Positions 13,140 to 24,363 are shown, counted from the first letter of the stretch. The stretch is DNA of 64,000 bases from Anaspis maculata (GCA_949128115.1 OX421964.1:53112601-53176600), one strand, 5' to 3'. Notes: generated by a model not told the origin, from the sequence alone. Made by a program: numbers and translations.

Positions 13140-13749
13140 TGTGCTTCCTACGCACGTCCATATATCGTTGATATATCCATTACAAAAATAGTTGTATACG
13201 CGCATCAAATGCCTCTCTGGCAAATTCTTCTCTGCGGAATATTCATTTGCAATATTCATTGAGAAGTTCTTTATATTTTTTAGCGACTTTCCCAGCATGG
13301 TTGGCTTCAAAATTCAAAAAATAAGACATTACGGATTAGACTATTACTACTTTAGTTGAAACACGCCACAAGCAGAGAAATTGTAACCACCATGGCAATT
13401 TTTCCAACTGGAAGAATAAGAAAACAAACACTAACATCTGTTAGCTTCACTTCATCATGGTTAGCCACCAACAAAAACCCAAGGAAAAAAAAGTTTGCTC
13501 TTAGAGATCTTTTCCAAAGTTTAAAACCCAAATATCTCAAAAACGAAGCCTCCAATCAAAATTTTGCAAGAATAACTTTCTTCTCTACATTGAACTTGGA
13601 ACTTGAACTCCAAAAATTGAAACTATTCCCAAGAATAATTAGGCGAGTAAAAAATAGGGGAAAAGGGAGAGGCTACCCTCTTCTATTATCTTCGCAAAAA
13701 TTTTGATGAAATGCGTTACCATTGTTCAAAAGAGACCTATTTCAATAAA

Positions 13750-13960
13750 CTTGGGTTCAGATTTGAACAAAAGTTGAACGGTTCAAAAATGTCTGCAAAA
13801 GTTATGAGAACGATTTTCAATTCCAACTTTGAAGGCCTGTGTCACCGTTATTATACGTTAGCGAGGGTACGTTTATTGAGAAAGTCCCCTTATTTTTCAA
13901 TTCTCTATCTCTCTGTAAATTTTTGTACACTTATTATGAGACGCCTGTATAGGCCACAGT
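13750..13960. repeat. Dispersed repeat with CTGTATCTCCGTTATT-like core
   Basis: The segment contains CCAACTTTGAAGGCCTGTGT, CACCGTTATTATACG, GAGAAAGTCCCCTTATTTTT and a terminal ACGCCTGTATAGG. The same order of motifs is found at 20220-20395 and 32090-32245, with partial copies near 23995 and 49765. It is an interspersed repeat of unknown class. Confidence 0.6.
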
Positions 13961-14257
13961 CTCTAGCGAAGTTTTTCGCTGGCGGAGGCGGAATATTATC
14001 TTACTTTCTTTTTCTTTTTGTTGAATGTTCTAGGACGCATCAACTACGAGGTTATTAGCGTCGACGGGACATACAGTGGGTTTTTGGTACACGTTTCAAT
14101 TATACTTGAATTGCCTACTGTTGACTATGCGAGGCCTCAGTACTCTGATAGCACTCAACTCTGTAGTCAGAAATCCATTTTTTCTGTAACCGCTGTAGTC
14201 AGACAGGTGCAGATATGGCATAGCAAGGTCGGAACAATCGGACAACACAAAATATCC

Positions 14258-14343
14258 ATGAACGAGGCGGGATTCGAACCCGCGCGGTATGGCACGACTG
14301 GCTTGGTGCGCCAACACCCAGACCACTCGGCCACCGCCGCTCC
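14258..14343 (-). repeat. tRNA-derived SINE head (or degenerate tRNA)
   Basis: On the minus strand there is an A-box-like TGGCCGAGTGGTC and, about 45 nt later, a B-box GGGTTCGAATCCC within a CGCGGGTTCGAATCCCGC stem. This is a polymerase III promoter layout like a class II (Leu/Ser-type) tRNA with a long variable region. A clean anticodon arm is not evident, so a SINE head is more likely than a functional tRNA. The body may continue toward 14080. Confidence 0.6.
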
Positions 14344-14554
14344 ATCTTACTTTTGATATGTAAAAAAGTATCAAGTATATTTTACCAAGTAATGGTAGAA
14401 AAAAAATAGATAATTATCGATTATGCCGAAAATATTGATATCGATTTTCAAGTTTCTATTTAATGGATATTACCGATATTTACTCACAGCTCCAGTCAGG
14501 TTCCAAATTTAGATGAAAATTTAAAATCACAAATACAGAAATCGTAGATTAAAT

Positions 14555-14560
14555 TTTATT
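14555..14560 (-). promoter_or_regulatory. Poly(A) signal of RpS8
   Basis: AATAAA on the minus strand, 18 nt after the RpS8 stop codon. Confidence 0.7.
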
Positions 14561-14578
14561 AATCAATTAAAAAACATT

Positions 14579-16074
14579 TTACTTGGCTTTCTTGGACTTG
14601 ATTTTACGCATGTAAAATTCCAACTCTTTGCCTTCCAAGACGTAACCATCAGCCCGACCGCACTGCCCAGGTCGCGACGCCAAGCAAGCTGTAAATAAAA
14701 AAAACAATTAGTTTTAGGCAGTACAATATAAAACTATATTGAGAAACCTTGTCTTGATACTTTTTTCAAATCAGAGTAACTATGACAAGCCGGGTCACTG
14801 CCCACTATGAGAATTCAAAACGAAGACTCAGTTAGTGTGGACTAGCTATATTTCTATCATCATATTTGAATATAGTTGAATTAGTCCATATTCTTGCCTT
14901 TTGGGAGATCCACGATTATTTGAACTTATCAAAGTTTCAAAATTTTGATAACGTGAAGCGAAATACTTTAGACAACCTCCCAAAAATACAGGATGGAATC
15001 TATCAAAATTTATGATGAACTAAATGAGGGAATCGGAGAAACTCACCCAAAAGCCTGCCAGTCTGGAATTGTTCCTCTAGTGCAGGTTCAACTTTAGCAA
15101 CCTTTTGCCTGGTCTCGTATTTCTTCTGCACCTTCTTGCTCCTCTTTTTGTTGAGGATGGCCTCTTCCTCAGCAGTCTAAAATGAAGCAGGAGAACTGGT
15201 CATTTCCAAACTAAACCACAAATGTAGTGTAAAGACTCAAAATCAGTTAGCAAATGTATGATGGAATCACAGGATTCATATGACACGCAAAAATCATCAC
15301 TTTCAGATATAACCTTTAAAAATAATTGGTACTCACCAATTTAGCTCCCTTCTTGCGTCCTAGAGCCAAGATGTAGTGGCTTTCGTACCATTGCCTGAAT
15401 GGTGTGGCGTCAACAACAACGATGGCGTTCTTTACCAAAGTCTTGGTACGGACCAATTCATTGTTACTTGCGTTATAAACGACGTCGATAATACGACTTT
15501 TGCGGGCAGTGCCTTCACTTCCCCAGGCGAAATTGCCAGTGTCCAAACGTAGCGCTCTGTATTTCAAGTTTCCACCACGGGTGCGGACATAATGGATCCT
15601 GCGGGGTCCCAACTTGGTGTTGGCGGCTGGACGACCCAACTCGAACTTCCTCTTCTTGCGCAGAGGCTTCCTCTTGCCTCCGGTCGCCCGCCTTTTATGC
15701 CAATGATCACGGCTGATACCTGGGAAGCAAACACGATTTTTCTAATTTCAAAATGCACCATCAGGCCAGTGTTTAAATATAAATTTTGAGCACTTCAGAA
15801 CGCTGTGGGATTGTTTGTCGTCAGCACAACACATCGGACAATGTATAATAGGTTTATCATCATTTTAACGCAAAGTGAAAGAAAGCACCCCATGTTCGAG
15901 GTTTTGTAGGTTAAGTTGGAACAAAGCTGGATTTTGTATTGAAAAGACGGATTTATCGCAAAAATCGCTTGATGCCAATGCAGGGAACTTTGAAATTTGC
16001 AAATAATTCCAGTTTTTATGTAATTTTGAACACGGATGTTGAAATTATTTGAAGAAATAGACGTACTTACCCAT
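14579..16074 (-). CDS. RpS8: 40S ribosomal protein S8, complete, four exons
   Basis: Component of the small ribosomal subunit (eS8 family). Coding exons on the minus strand are 16074-16071 (only ATGG), 15719-15337, 15176-15047 and 14688-14579 (TAA at 14581-14579). All introns are GT-AG and the exons join in frame to 208 residues, the same length as human RPS8. Landmarks are [73 protein letters not shown] and the C-terminal [20 protein letters not shown]. The first exon carrying only the start codon and one base is common in ribosomal protein genes. A TCT initiator just upstream gives a very short leader. At least one intron holds a box C/D snoRNA, as in vertebrate RPS8. The gene converges on importin-5 and is divergent from PQBP1. 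Confidence 0.97.
14765..14870 (-). ncRNA. Box C/D snoRNA in RpS8 intron 3, predicted 28S rRNA guide
   Basis: On the minus strand the RNA has a perfect 6-bp terminal stem (TTCAAA at 14870-14865, TTTGAA at 14770-14765). Box C is ATGATGA (14863-14857), box D is CTGA (14774-14771) and a D'-like CTGA lies at 14831-14828. A weak C'-like AGTGACC lies near 14799. The 12 nt directly upstream of box D are the complement of AGTAACTATGAC, a universally conserved eukaryotic 28S rRNA segment. By the box D plus 5 rule the methylated base would be the second A of the AA pair. From memory this corresponds to yeast 25S Am2256, a site guided by snR63 in yeast and by U15 in human. The rRNA target is recalled, not aligned here. 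The D' guide has no target I recognise. Confidence 0.85.
15238..15306 (-). ncRNA. Possible box C/D snoRNA in RpS8 intron 2
   Basis: A box C match GTGATGA (15300-15294) is followed 47 nt later by CTGA (15246-15243) on the RpS8 strand. The flanks pair only weakly (AAA with TTT plus wobbles). I cannot name an rRNA target for the sequence before CTGA. It is offered because snoRNA hosting by several introns is usual for RPS8. Confidence 0.35.
15790..15870 (-). ncRNA. Possible box C/D snoRNA in RpS8 intron 1
   Basis: ATGATGA (15863-15857) is followed by two CTGA boxes (15824-15821 and 15798-15795) on the RpS8 strand, a C, D', D spacing. A CACTT/AAGTG pairing exists but sits awkwardly relative to the boxes. 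No target is recognised, so this is weak. Confidence 0.3.
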
Positions 16075-16090
16075 TCTTGTTGGCGGTGCA

Positions 16091-16103
16091 CTGAAAAAGA
16101 AAT
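16091..16103 (-). promoter_or_regulatory. RpS8 TCT initiator / 5'-TOP start
   Basis: On the minus strand ATTTCTTTTTCAG lies just before the start codon. It matches the TCT core promoter motif of ribosomal protein genes (C followed by a pyrimidine run). Transcription from the C at 16099 would give a 25-nt leader with a 5' terminal oligopyrimidine tract, the usual mark of growth-regulated translation. Confidence 0.7.
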
Positions 16104-16471
16104 GGCCGACACGACACCACCAAGAACTGTCATGCGTCAGTTGCCATGTTGCCAACACTCGGAAATAAAAATCGCTAAACCGTCAATGGAAAAGTGCGCA
16201 CCTGCGCAAAAGTCGATTTTTCGCGATAAAGCCTAGGGGCCGTTATTCCGTATTCATACCATCATACCTCGCTTTTAAGCTCGCTCAGGACGCTCAGGAC
16301 ATCGTATTGGAACAAGAAATTTGCGGAACTTGTGAAATGTGAACTACATCCACTCCATACTTGCAATTTGCAAAGTTAATTTCGGTAATTTTTTCATATT
16401 TGACAGGAACAGCCGACACATCAACATATCCTATCTTGACAAAAACGCACCAACATAACCTATCTTTCAAA

Positions 16472-17033
16472 GCCAGACGCTCAGGCGCAGAGATGTGGGT
16501 TAAAAAAAACGTGTTCGTTTTTTGTTTCTTATTACGTTTTTTTTGTATTAAAACAAAGCCCCTCGTTTTTTTTGTTTTAATTGTTTTTTTTTCCTTTTGT
16601 TTTGTGTAATATTCCAACAATTTCCAGCTTCCTCCTCTAACAACAACATTTCCATGCCACGATTGCAATGCTCGAAGCTTGAGGTATGTAAGTTATGTTA
16701 CAAACAGCACAAACAAAAACAGCCGAGCTCTCAATCATAGACACTCTCAATTCTGCCATGCATATGTCAGTTATGTCATGTGAGTGATATGTCATTCGCG
16801 GTTCAAGTGCAAAGTTGCGATTTATTACTATCTGTTTTATGCTAGGTATGTTATAAATACATGAAATAATATCAGAAAAATAGGTCAATACGATTTGGGT
16901 ACGTAGATCACCATTTAATGAGAAAAAAACAAAAAAAAACATTAAAAACAAAAAAAAAACGGTTTTTATTTCTTTAAAAACGCAAATTAAAAAAAAACCG
17001 TTTTTTAACATCTCTGCATCTGACGCGTCTGGC
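16472..17033. mobile_element. Foldback element with ~38-bp inverted ends
   Basis: The left end GCCAGACGCTCAGGCGCAGA, followed by GATGTGGGTTAAAAAAAACG, is mirrored by CCGTTTTTTAACATCTCTGC and GACGCGTCTGGC at the right. The inside is asymmetric T-rich then A-rich. It is about 560 bp, with no coding similarity, between RpS8 and PQBP1. Confidence 0.65.
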
Positions 17034-17550
17034 AGGGAATATCCGAACGCTTCAGATCTGCGTCGATTTGCTTGAGATGCAATTCGCTCCGTGCGAAGTA
17101 CAGAGTGGGAGTAACGAAACCGATCACAGCGCTTTATGTGGACAAAAAGAGCAACATTGATGGCTCGGCGCTGCGTGATTGGGCTGTCAATTTCCTGATG
17201 TTTGAAGGAGTAGACCGTTTAGCGTCGAAAACTTTAGCGTCGAAAATACACAGCACCGAAAGTGACAGATAATGACAGTGGTCACTTGGTCAGATCACGT
17301 CACACCCCTTTGATAAACCATCTTGGGAAGCCGGCAACATTGCCACAAAACCTGCACACACAGAAGTCACAGAACTTGTGTTATTGAAAGTTGAAGGGGA
17401 TGGGAAAACAATAATTTCAACCCCCAAATCTTGGCAGCAACCAGCAAATAAACTGCAGGGTATCATGATTGTGTATACCTATGTGTCGTGGAATTTTTGG
17501 AGGCGGTTTCTACCAAAAATCATATTAATCGTTTCGATCTTCAAGCACTA

Positions 17551-17659
17551 ATACATCTTGTACAATTTTTGGAAGAATTTCTCAGTCAAGCAAACAAGTT
17601 CGTTGTTTTTTGACACTATTTTGGCAGATTGTCCCAAAAATTGTGCAGTGTAATACAGT
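17551..17659. mobile_element. MITE-like element, family A copy 2 (degenerate)
   Basis: It shares CTTGTACAATTT, GTTGTTTTTTGACAC, TTTTGGCAGATT and AGTGTAATACAGTT with the copy at 10919-11045 in the same order. The left end has decayed. Confidence 0.7.
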
Positions 17660-18809
17660 TTTAACAGAATTTTAGATACTTCAATATGTACATTTTTTAT
17701 AAGCAAAAGAGAGGATTGAAAAAATTATCGTGCTCAAACTCGCTGGTTTGTTATGTGGATAGGTCCGTATCTAATAATAATCCATATTTTTGTATCAAAT
17801 TTTCTGACCTTATTCTCCTTAATTTTTTTTACGCAAAAAAGATCTTTTGTTGCTGGGCACTACTGTTGAATTTTGCGCATATAGATGATTCATAAATCGC
17901 AAATATGGGCTCCAGACGCTGTAGGCTAACTGTATTAGGAAAATTTCAAAATTCTTACTCTCACTTGAGGCCTATAGTTAGTTTCGATTAAAAAAAAAAT
18001 CTCAAGTAAATACCCTCGTAAATACCCATCCCGAATGTACATTTGACATTTGCTATAAATTCAGGTCTATGATAAATTCTGATCTAAATTTGAAACAGCG
18101 GCACCGACTGCTGGTCAAAGCATTGCCTCTCTGCCCGGCTTGTATTGTCGTGTCCTAGCACCTAGGATCTACGCACTGAGCCACTAAGCACTGTTGCTGG
18201 CTCGAAAAGCTTTTCCATCCATTAGGGAAGGGACATGAAAAGGGCACGATTCCCGTCATTTCTGCGTCGACGCTGTATATTTCGACGCTTAAGTTTTCGG
18301 CAGTAAGCGGTCTACCCTCGGGTCTACCCATTTGGAGCACTTAACCACAATCCACAAAATAATGACAGTCCAGCCAGCGATCTGTCATTTATAACAGTTC
18401 AGCGATCTGTAATTTAGGACGTGAGTGACGTTTCGCGCCTACAAAGTTGCGTACGCTAGGTGACGCTGGCGTCGTGCACGGAGCGAATAACCGAACGATG
18501 TAGATGTAAATCGGGCATCTGACGTAATAACCGAACGCAGCTGTCATGTCATACGTCCACACGTGTCAAAGGCATACAAGTCAAAGGTGACAGATGACAG
18601 AAGTCAGCCGTGCGGCGTGAGTGCATAGCATTCATACCTCGATTCATACATAAACCAGAGACATAAACCAAAACCATATAAACTGTAAAGCTTCTGTAAA
18701 GTGTAAACACATCGTGGTGTAAACTGTAGCCACCTTCGTCTCTAGTGGTAAATAAAACGGTTTGTCTTTGTTTGTTTGTTGTTTGAAAAAGTGATTTTGT
18801 CGAAGTGGA

Positions 18810-19577
18810 ATGCCTTTACCAAGTGCACTAGCCGCAAGGCTTTCAAAACGAGGCATTTTGACATCCAAAAAAGCTCAAGATCAACCAAAAAAGACCAACC
18901 ACAAGGGCTGGTCCACCTGCCCCAACAAAAGCAACATTTTCCATGAATGCTCGGTCTGGTGTGAAACCCACTGGAAGGGCGTGCAGACCCCAGAAGCCAG
19001 GTACATGAGAAATATGCAGAAGTTACTTTTCAAGTATCCACTGCCCAACAGCTGGACAGAAGTATTCGACAAAGGACTAGGCCGGTACTATTACTGGAAC
19101 ATGGAGAACGATTTGGTGTCGTGGCTGCCTCCGAGACATCCCAAGTCGATAAAGACGCAAAGCGCTGCCAAATTGAGAGAGAGGCGAGCCCTGATGGGAG
19201 ACTCTGACGCCAAGTCGGATAGCAAGGAAAGTGACAAAGAAAAAATCCGTGAGAGGGAACGGGACGACAGAAGTTCAGATGATGAAGAGAGAACCAGTCA
19301 TCATCACAAACATTCAGACAGAAGGGACAGGGATCGAGAAGAGAGGAGGCATAGGCGGGACGACAGGCACGGACGCAAGAAGCGAAAAGACAACGACATT
19401 GATCCGATGGATCCTGCAGCTTATTCCGATATCCCGCAGGGAACTTGGAGTGATGGTCTAGAAAACAACAAGACCAGAGCTGATAGTACAGCTTCTGGAG
19501 TTTTGTACCAGCAAAGGCCTTATCCTGCACCAGGCGAAGTTTTGGCTAGCAATAAGGAGAAGAGCAAGAAGAAGTAA
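18810..19577 (+). CDS. PQBP1: Polyglutamine-binding protein 1 (PQBP1), complete, intronless CDS
   Basis: Nuclear splicing-associated protein of 255 residues. The start MPLPSALAARLSKRGI matches the family N-terminus. The WW domain spans about residues 70-105, with NSWTEVFDKGLGRYYYWN then SWLPPRHP. A polar Arg/Asp/His-rich region (about 130-195, RDRDREERRHRRDDRHGRK) is the low-complexity linker. The C-terminal motif DPMDPAAYSDIPQGTWSDGL followed by YQQRPYPAPGEVL is the conserved U5-15kD (TXNL4A/Dim1) binding segment. The stop is TAA at 19575-19577 and the poly(A) signal AATAAA is at 19598. The coding region has no intron here, whereas vertebrate PQBP1 is spliced. Since the frame is fully intact and the gene has a normal 3' end, it is probably functional, but a processed copy cannot be excluded from this window alone. 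Confidence 0.95.
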   Translation: MPLPSALAARLSKRGILTSKKAQDQPKKTNHKGWSTCPNKSNIFHECSVWCETHWKGVQTPEARYMRNMQKLLFKYPLPNSWTEVFDKGLGRYYYWNMENDLVSWLPPRHPKSIKTQSAAKLRERRALMGDSDAKSDSKESDKEKIRERERDDRSSDDEERTSHHHKHSDRRDRDREERRHRRDDRHGRKKRKDNDIDPMDPAAYSDIPQGTWSDGLENNKTRADSTASGVLYQQRPYPAPGEVLASNKEKSKKK

Positions 19578-19597
19578 TTGGGAACATTTGGATTAGC

Positions 19598-19603
19598 AAT
19601 AAA
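19598..19603 (+). promoter_or_regulatory. Poly(A) signal of PQBP1
   Basis: AATAAA 21 nt after the PQBP1 stop codon. Confidence 0.7.
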
Positions 19604-19751
19604 TTTAATATAATTGAATGGAGAAAGCAGGTCTCAATGTAAATACATTTTTAATTCAAATTATGTAATCCTGTGTTTTGATATTTATAACAAACAAATA
19701 ATAAGTTATTAAATATAAAGATTGGAAGCGCTATTGTTTGTATAATTCTTA

Positions 19752-20120
19752 TCACATAATATGCCGTTCTCGATGGGTTACTCCCACTGACGTGTTACTC
19801 CTATATTCTGGACGACTTTTAACTATCTCGACAGCCATCTTAGGCCTAGAATTCGGGTGTGTCTCTTGCTGTTGAAGAAGTTCTTGGCTGTTCATTTCAG
19901 GATCGCCCACATACCATGGTGACCTAATTGAAGAGGAGCCGCCGAGGGAGCCGCGGCTTCCTCTGTTGTATGGAGGCCTTCGATGATGAATCTTGCCCGC
20001 CCCAGGGTGTCACCCAAGTCCAAATTGCACACCTCTGTGACATTTCAACAAGAGATCAGGTAGATAATCAGGGTGGTACGATTTTTGGGTCCAGTACAGA
20101 TAACGGCCACACGCAAGTCC
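19752..20120 (-). pseudogene. Unidentified coding-like ORF with one internal TGA
   Basis: On the minus strand one frame is open from about 20120 to a TGA at 19754-19752, broken only by a TGA at 20012-20010. The 5' part reads YLYWTQKSYHPDYLPDLLLK. The 3' part reads SSSIRSPWYVGDPEMNSQEL and ends EYRSNTSVGVTHRERHIM. The composition looks coding rather than random (few stops, Gly/Ser-rich linker, charged tail). A strong pyrimidine tract plus AG (TTTTTTCGTTAG, about 20119-20130) precedes it and could be a splice acceptor. A second frame is also fairly open, so the call is uncertain. I do not recognise the protein. It could be the last exon of a minus-strand gene convergent with PQBP1, a pseudogene, or a transposon remnant. 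Confidence 0.3.
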
Positions 20121-20191
20121 TAACGAAAAAATAGGCAAATCACTCAGAATAGCGTGTGGAATCGATACCTACTCTAAAATAAAATTTTCGG

Positions 20192-20400
20192 ATGAAAGAC
20201 ACATTTGACGCAAGTCGGTTGAACAGTATGAAAGTTAGGGGAAAAGAACTGTATTTGTTTTCCAACTTTAAGGAGCTGTATCTCCGTTATTACGGGTTTT
20301 TGAACAAAATTTTTATATGCATGTCCCATTCTTTTCTGATGCTCTATCGACTGGCAAAATCTTTGCGATTAAACACGGGACAGCCTGTATAAGTAGGTAT
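20192..20400. repeat. Dispersed repeat copy (CTGTATCTCCGTTATT core)
   Basis: It contains CAACTTTAAGGAGCTGTATC, TCCGTTATTACGGG, ATGCTCTATCG and a terminal GACAGCCTGTATAAG. The layout matches the copies at 13750-13960 and 32090-32245. Confidence 0.6.
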
Positions 20401-20459
20401 ACCAGCCTTAAGAGGTTTCTGATATGTGACTATAGAAAAGTTGTTCCCGTAGACATGAA

Positions 20460-23400
20460 AAAGTGAATAAAGGCTAAAGGGGACTGAAATTGAGTACCAA
20501 GTGTGCGACAGAGAGAAAATACATCAAAAGTAATAAAATGTTTTTTGGGAAAACTATCAGTCTGATTTTAGATCTAAAAAAAGGGTTATACCCAGATTTC
20601 AATTCTATTTGATGCACTAGTCAAAAAAAAAAATTCAAAAATTTTTTTGATTTTTTTTTTCAAATTTCACAAAATAATTTTGATTTTTTTAAAAATCGCA
20701 GGTAGTAATTTTGAAGTACTAAAATTATCGAATAATAATCTGTTTTTAGAATTTCTGTAACACAAATGGTGCCCTCGAAACACATTTTGAAAATCTCTCT
20801 TTGTTATTTGCTGCAGCTGTTCTCCGCGATGAGTCATTCATGATATAGGTAGTGATCACTTTCTGCACACATGGCGTGCTTTTCACCTAGCCTCAAGTTC
20901 GGTACACCTGCCATTTACGCATGTGCGGGTTCCAAACGGTGCTTTCCATCTACGTGTTTCTACTCGGTTCTGCGCCGTTCATTGGATCACCTAAAATTTT
21001 GTGCCACACCATGGAACATGTGCCGTCTGGTGGTATTTGTACCGTCTAGGTGGAAAGCACCCATGGTGTTCTGATGTTTTCTGAGAAATAGGCGATGTTA
21101 ATAGCGGTAGTAAAGATCTGTGACATAGTGGTAGTACGCCGAAATATTTCGTTGCTACGATTTTTGAAATTGTAATTTTTTTTCAAGTTTATTATTTTTC
21201 CCACGTGATTACACTATCTATATCTGGATCTACAATCTACTGATACTCCAAGATACTCATATCTGATTATAAAGGAACAAACATTGTAAAATCATATTGC
21301 AATTGCAAAACAATAGGCTGCACAAATGTGTATAATTATGTATTCAAAACTATATAGACTGGAAGTAAATAACAAAACCGCAAAGAACACACCTATCCCA
21401 CCGCGATATCAATCGGGAACCCACTGCGTGCGCCGGTGGCATGGGGAAATTTTGCTTGGGGTTTGGACATAACTGGCTATTCTGGTAGTGGGTTGTTTAA
21501 CTTATAGTAGACTAAACTGCACATGTTTAGTGCATTTTTTGTTGATTGTTTACAAAGCTATTTTTGAGGTTAATTTTCAGTTTTATCTGATGAGTGTCAT
21601 ACATTTGATCCTGCATACCATAACCATAATTACTATTAATTTTAGTTAGTAGGTACCAGTTTTTACTATGGTTTTCAATGCGTAAATGCATACTGTTGCA
21701 ATGCAATGACAAAAATGTGAAACTAGACAACTGACACAGTAAATAATATGCGCCGATGCTCGTCAGACTTGCCAACCTCCATTTTGAATTTAGTTATATT
21801 GCCTGCGCACTGGGTCCAACATTTTCCGACGGGATAGGTGTACTACTACTACTACTAGTCCTACTCCGTCTGAAGTCTGTTTGTCTGTCTGTCCGTCCGT
21901 TTGAGTCCTGTGTGGATATCTGTCTGTTTGTTTGTGTGCCTGGCTGTCTGTGTGGTTATCTTCGTGAATGACCTCAGCTCATTTGATTTTTGTTGAAATC
22001 GTTCCATTAGAATGCACTTATTTCGTATAAACTTCGTATTACGTATCGTAGTACGATACGCGTTTGGGTGTCGAAAAGTCGCCAGTACCTAAGAACCGTT
22101 GATGGAAAAAAAGTCATGGCATTTTAACTTTCTCGAATAGGCATGCTCCTATACAAGCCCGCAAATCGATGATCTCAGACAGTAAAATTTTGAAATAGAA
22201 GTCAGTCAATTTTGTTTTTATTTTGTCAGTCCAATATGTCTTTGTACTTGAAAATAGTGATTGTGTGTCCGTTTAAGCTGAGAATTTCTCTCCAAACAAA
22301 ATTGTTGATTGGTCTGTATGGCTTCCTATATGGTCTTTTTTTTGCCGACTTAGGACATTTCACCTTGATGATAGTACACCTACCATTCTGATGAGGAAGA
22401 AGCCGCCCCGTCTGGCGATTCCGCAAGATATCCATGGGTCGAGTCCACAAACAGGCCTCATAATTCAACTTTATTCCGTTAAGTTCAGTTCTAATCAAAC
22501 TATACAACTTTTTTCTTATGATGCGAGATGCGATTCTCTAAAAAAATACGTTCCATAAAGGCTCTGTTACGTTGTTGTTACACAGGCATCAGTCAACTGC
22601 CGACACGAATTTTTACATAACAGAGCGTTTATGGAATGTTATTTTTTACAGAATAGCACTATTTCATCTTTTTTTTTATCTTGAACGGTAAGGCCGCTAT
22701 GAGATAATTACGCTAAGATTGACCACCTGTATCTTCCCATAGCTTCCAGTTACTGGGTTCAATGCCTGTTCCAAATTTTCATTAGAATCAAGGATTGAAG
22801 ATTGAAATTGGCTGCTTCCAATGGGCGACAGACTGCTGAGATAAGATGCTTGTACTTGCACCAGGGTGCACCGTTGGTATATGGGTGAACTTTTTTTTTT
22901 GAATTTTCGAATGTTTTAAGAATTTCATTTCAACAAAAATTAGTTTTAGTCATTTTGTGAGCTGCACTTTCCTATAACATTTGAAAAGTACACATCTCTG
23001 TTACTGTTACTTTTTGATTCACAGGCCAACTTGATGGATAGCGTTTTCCATCTCTCCTTATAAACATTTTGTGCATAAAACAGAAAACAAAATAAAGCCT
23101 CCTACTGTACTTTTTTCTTCTTTATAGTAGTTTTTCACTCATCTTACTTATTTATTTCTGGAGTATATTCCAATTATATCGAGTGACGAAGCTATCAATA
23201 ATCAAAATTGGAAAAGTAACCGATTAGGTATTGCGCAGTTGCTTGTTACACTGTTGGGATTTTCTACAGGACTGGAGATACACAGTCCAGGCATTAATTC
23301 TGCAATTACGACAGAGCTCTTATTTCTCGCGGATTATAAATATTGTATGATGATACAGGACGGGAACCACTTGCAGGTGGCGGCGGGCGGCACGCGGTGG

Positions 23401-23735
23401 ACTTCAAAGGGAAATATTCAAAATTGATTTCGGTCGATACTATTCATGATATTTGAATTTTGAAAAAAAATAATTATATAATATTTATTAGAGAATAAAA
23501 TGACTACCTTAGATTTTGAAAAAAAAAATTAAAATTTAAGAAAATCGAAATTTTTTCTCCAAAAAAAAATACAAAAATTGAAATTTTTGACTACAGCATC
23601 AAATAATTATATATTCTAAATATAATGACGTTTGAATTTTTAAAATCGGTCCATTGAGTCAAATTTGAGAATGTTATTAGTTTCCGCGCCATCTCGCGTC
23701 TCAGAAACACATTATTTTATCGTCCCCTTTAGCCT
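20460..23735. repeat. Widely spaced inverted repeat, arms about 300 bp
   Basis: Left arm 20460-20760 and right arm about 23470-23735 are inverted copies. AAGGCTAAAGGGGAC (about 20472) faces GTCCCCTTTAGCCTT (about 23722). TTTGATGCACTAGTCAAAAA (about 20611) faces TTTTTGACTACAGCATCAAA (about 23585). GGTAGTAATTTTGAAG faces an AAAATGACTACC near 23500. The 2.7 kb between holds the MITE at 22533, simple TACTAC and CTGTCTGT repeats (21841-21900), and no recognised gene. It is probably an old foldback element opened by later insertions. Confidence 0.5.
22533..22654. mobile_element. MITE-like element, 122 bp
   Basis: ATTCTCTAAAAAAATACG then TTCCATAAAGGCTCTGTTA at the left is mirrored by TAACAGAGCGTTTATGGAAT and ATTTTTTACAGAAT at the right. 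The ends are imperfect inverted repeats of about 38 bp. No coding content. Confidence 0.7.
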
Positions 23736-24363
23736 TAAGGGAAACCATTTTTGGTACCTTTGTTTTGAAAATACACAGTTTGAATTTGGCATGCGACTTT
23801 CTTGAAGAAAGATGTATGATCGTTGCTATCTAGTTTTTAAATTTCTAAAAATCAAAATGAAAAACTTTCAAAAATTTTGGGTAATTTTGAAAGTTTGATA
23901 ACATTGCCCGTACATTTTCTCTTTGGAGGAGTTTCTACTTGACGAAAAACATAGCAGTTTCAGAATTTTGATGAAAAAAAAAACGATTTTTCTAGTCCAA
24001 CTCCGAAGGGCTGTCTGTATATCTCCGTTATTTTGCATTTAGATTTAACTCCGGACACCTACATTACAATAATTTACATAATTATGTTACATCTCTTCGC
24101 AGGTATCCTCCTGAAAATCTTACCCTCGATCTTACCTTAATACGTTTCTGGATACTCGCCGGGACGCTGGGAAAGTAGTGGGACTGGTGGTGACAGTGGT
24201 CGCGTTTGATTTTGGCGGTCAATCAAAATGTCAGTCGAGTTTTGACCGTTGACAGTTTGACACTTCATGAGTTTTGACGGTTTTGACAGACATCCTTGGT
24301 TTTGACACTCTTGGCGCAGGCGCAGGGTACAGGGCACAGGCCCAGATAGAAACGTCAACGAAA

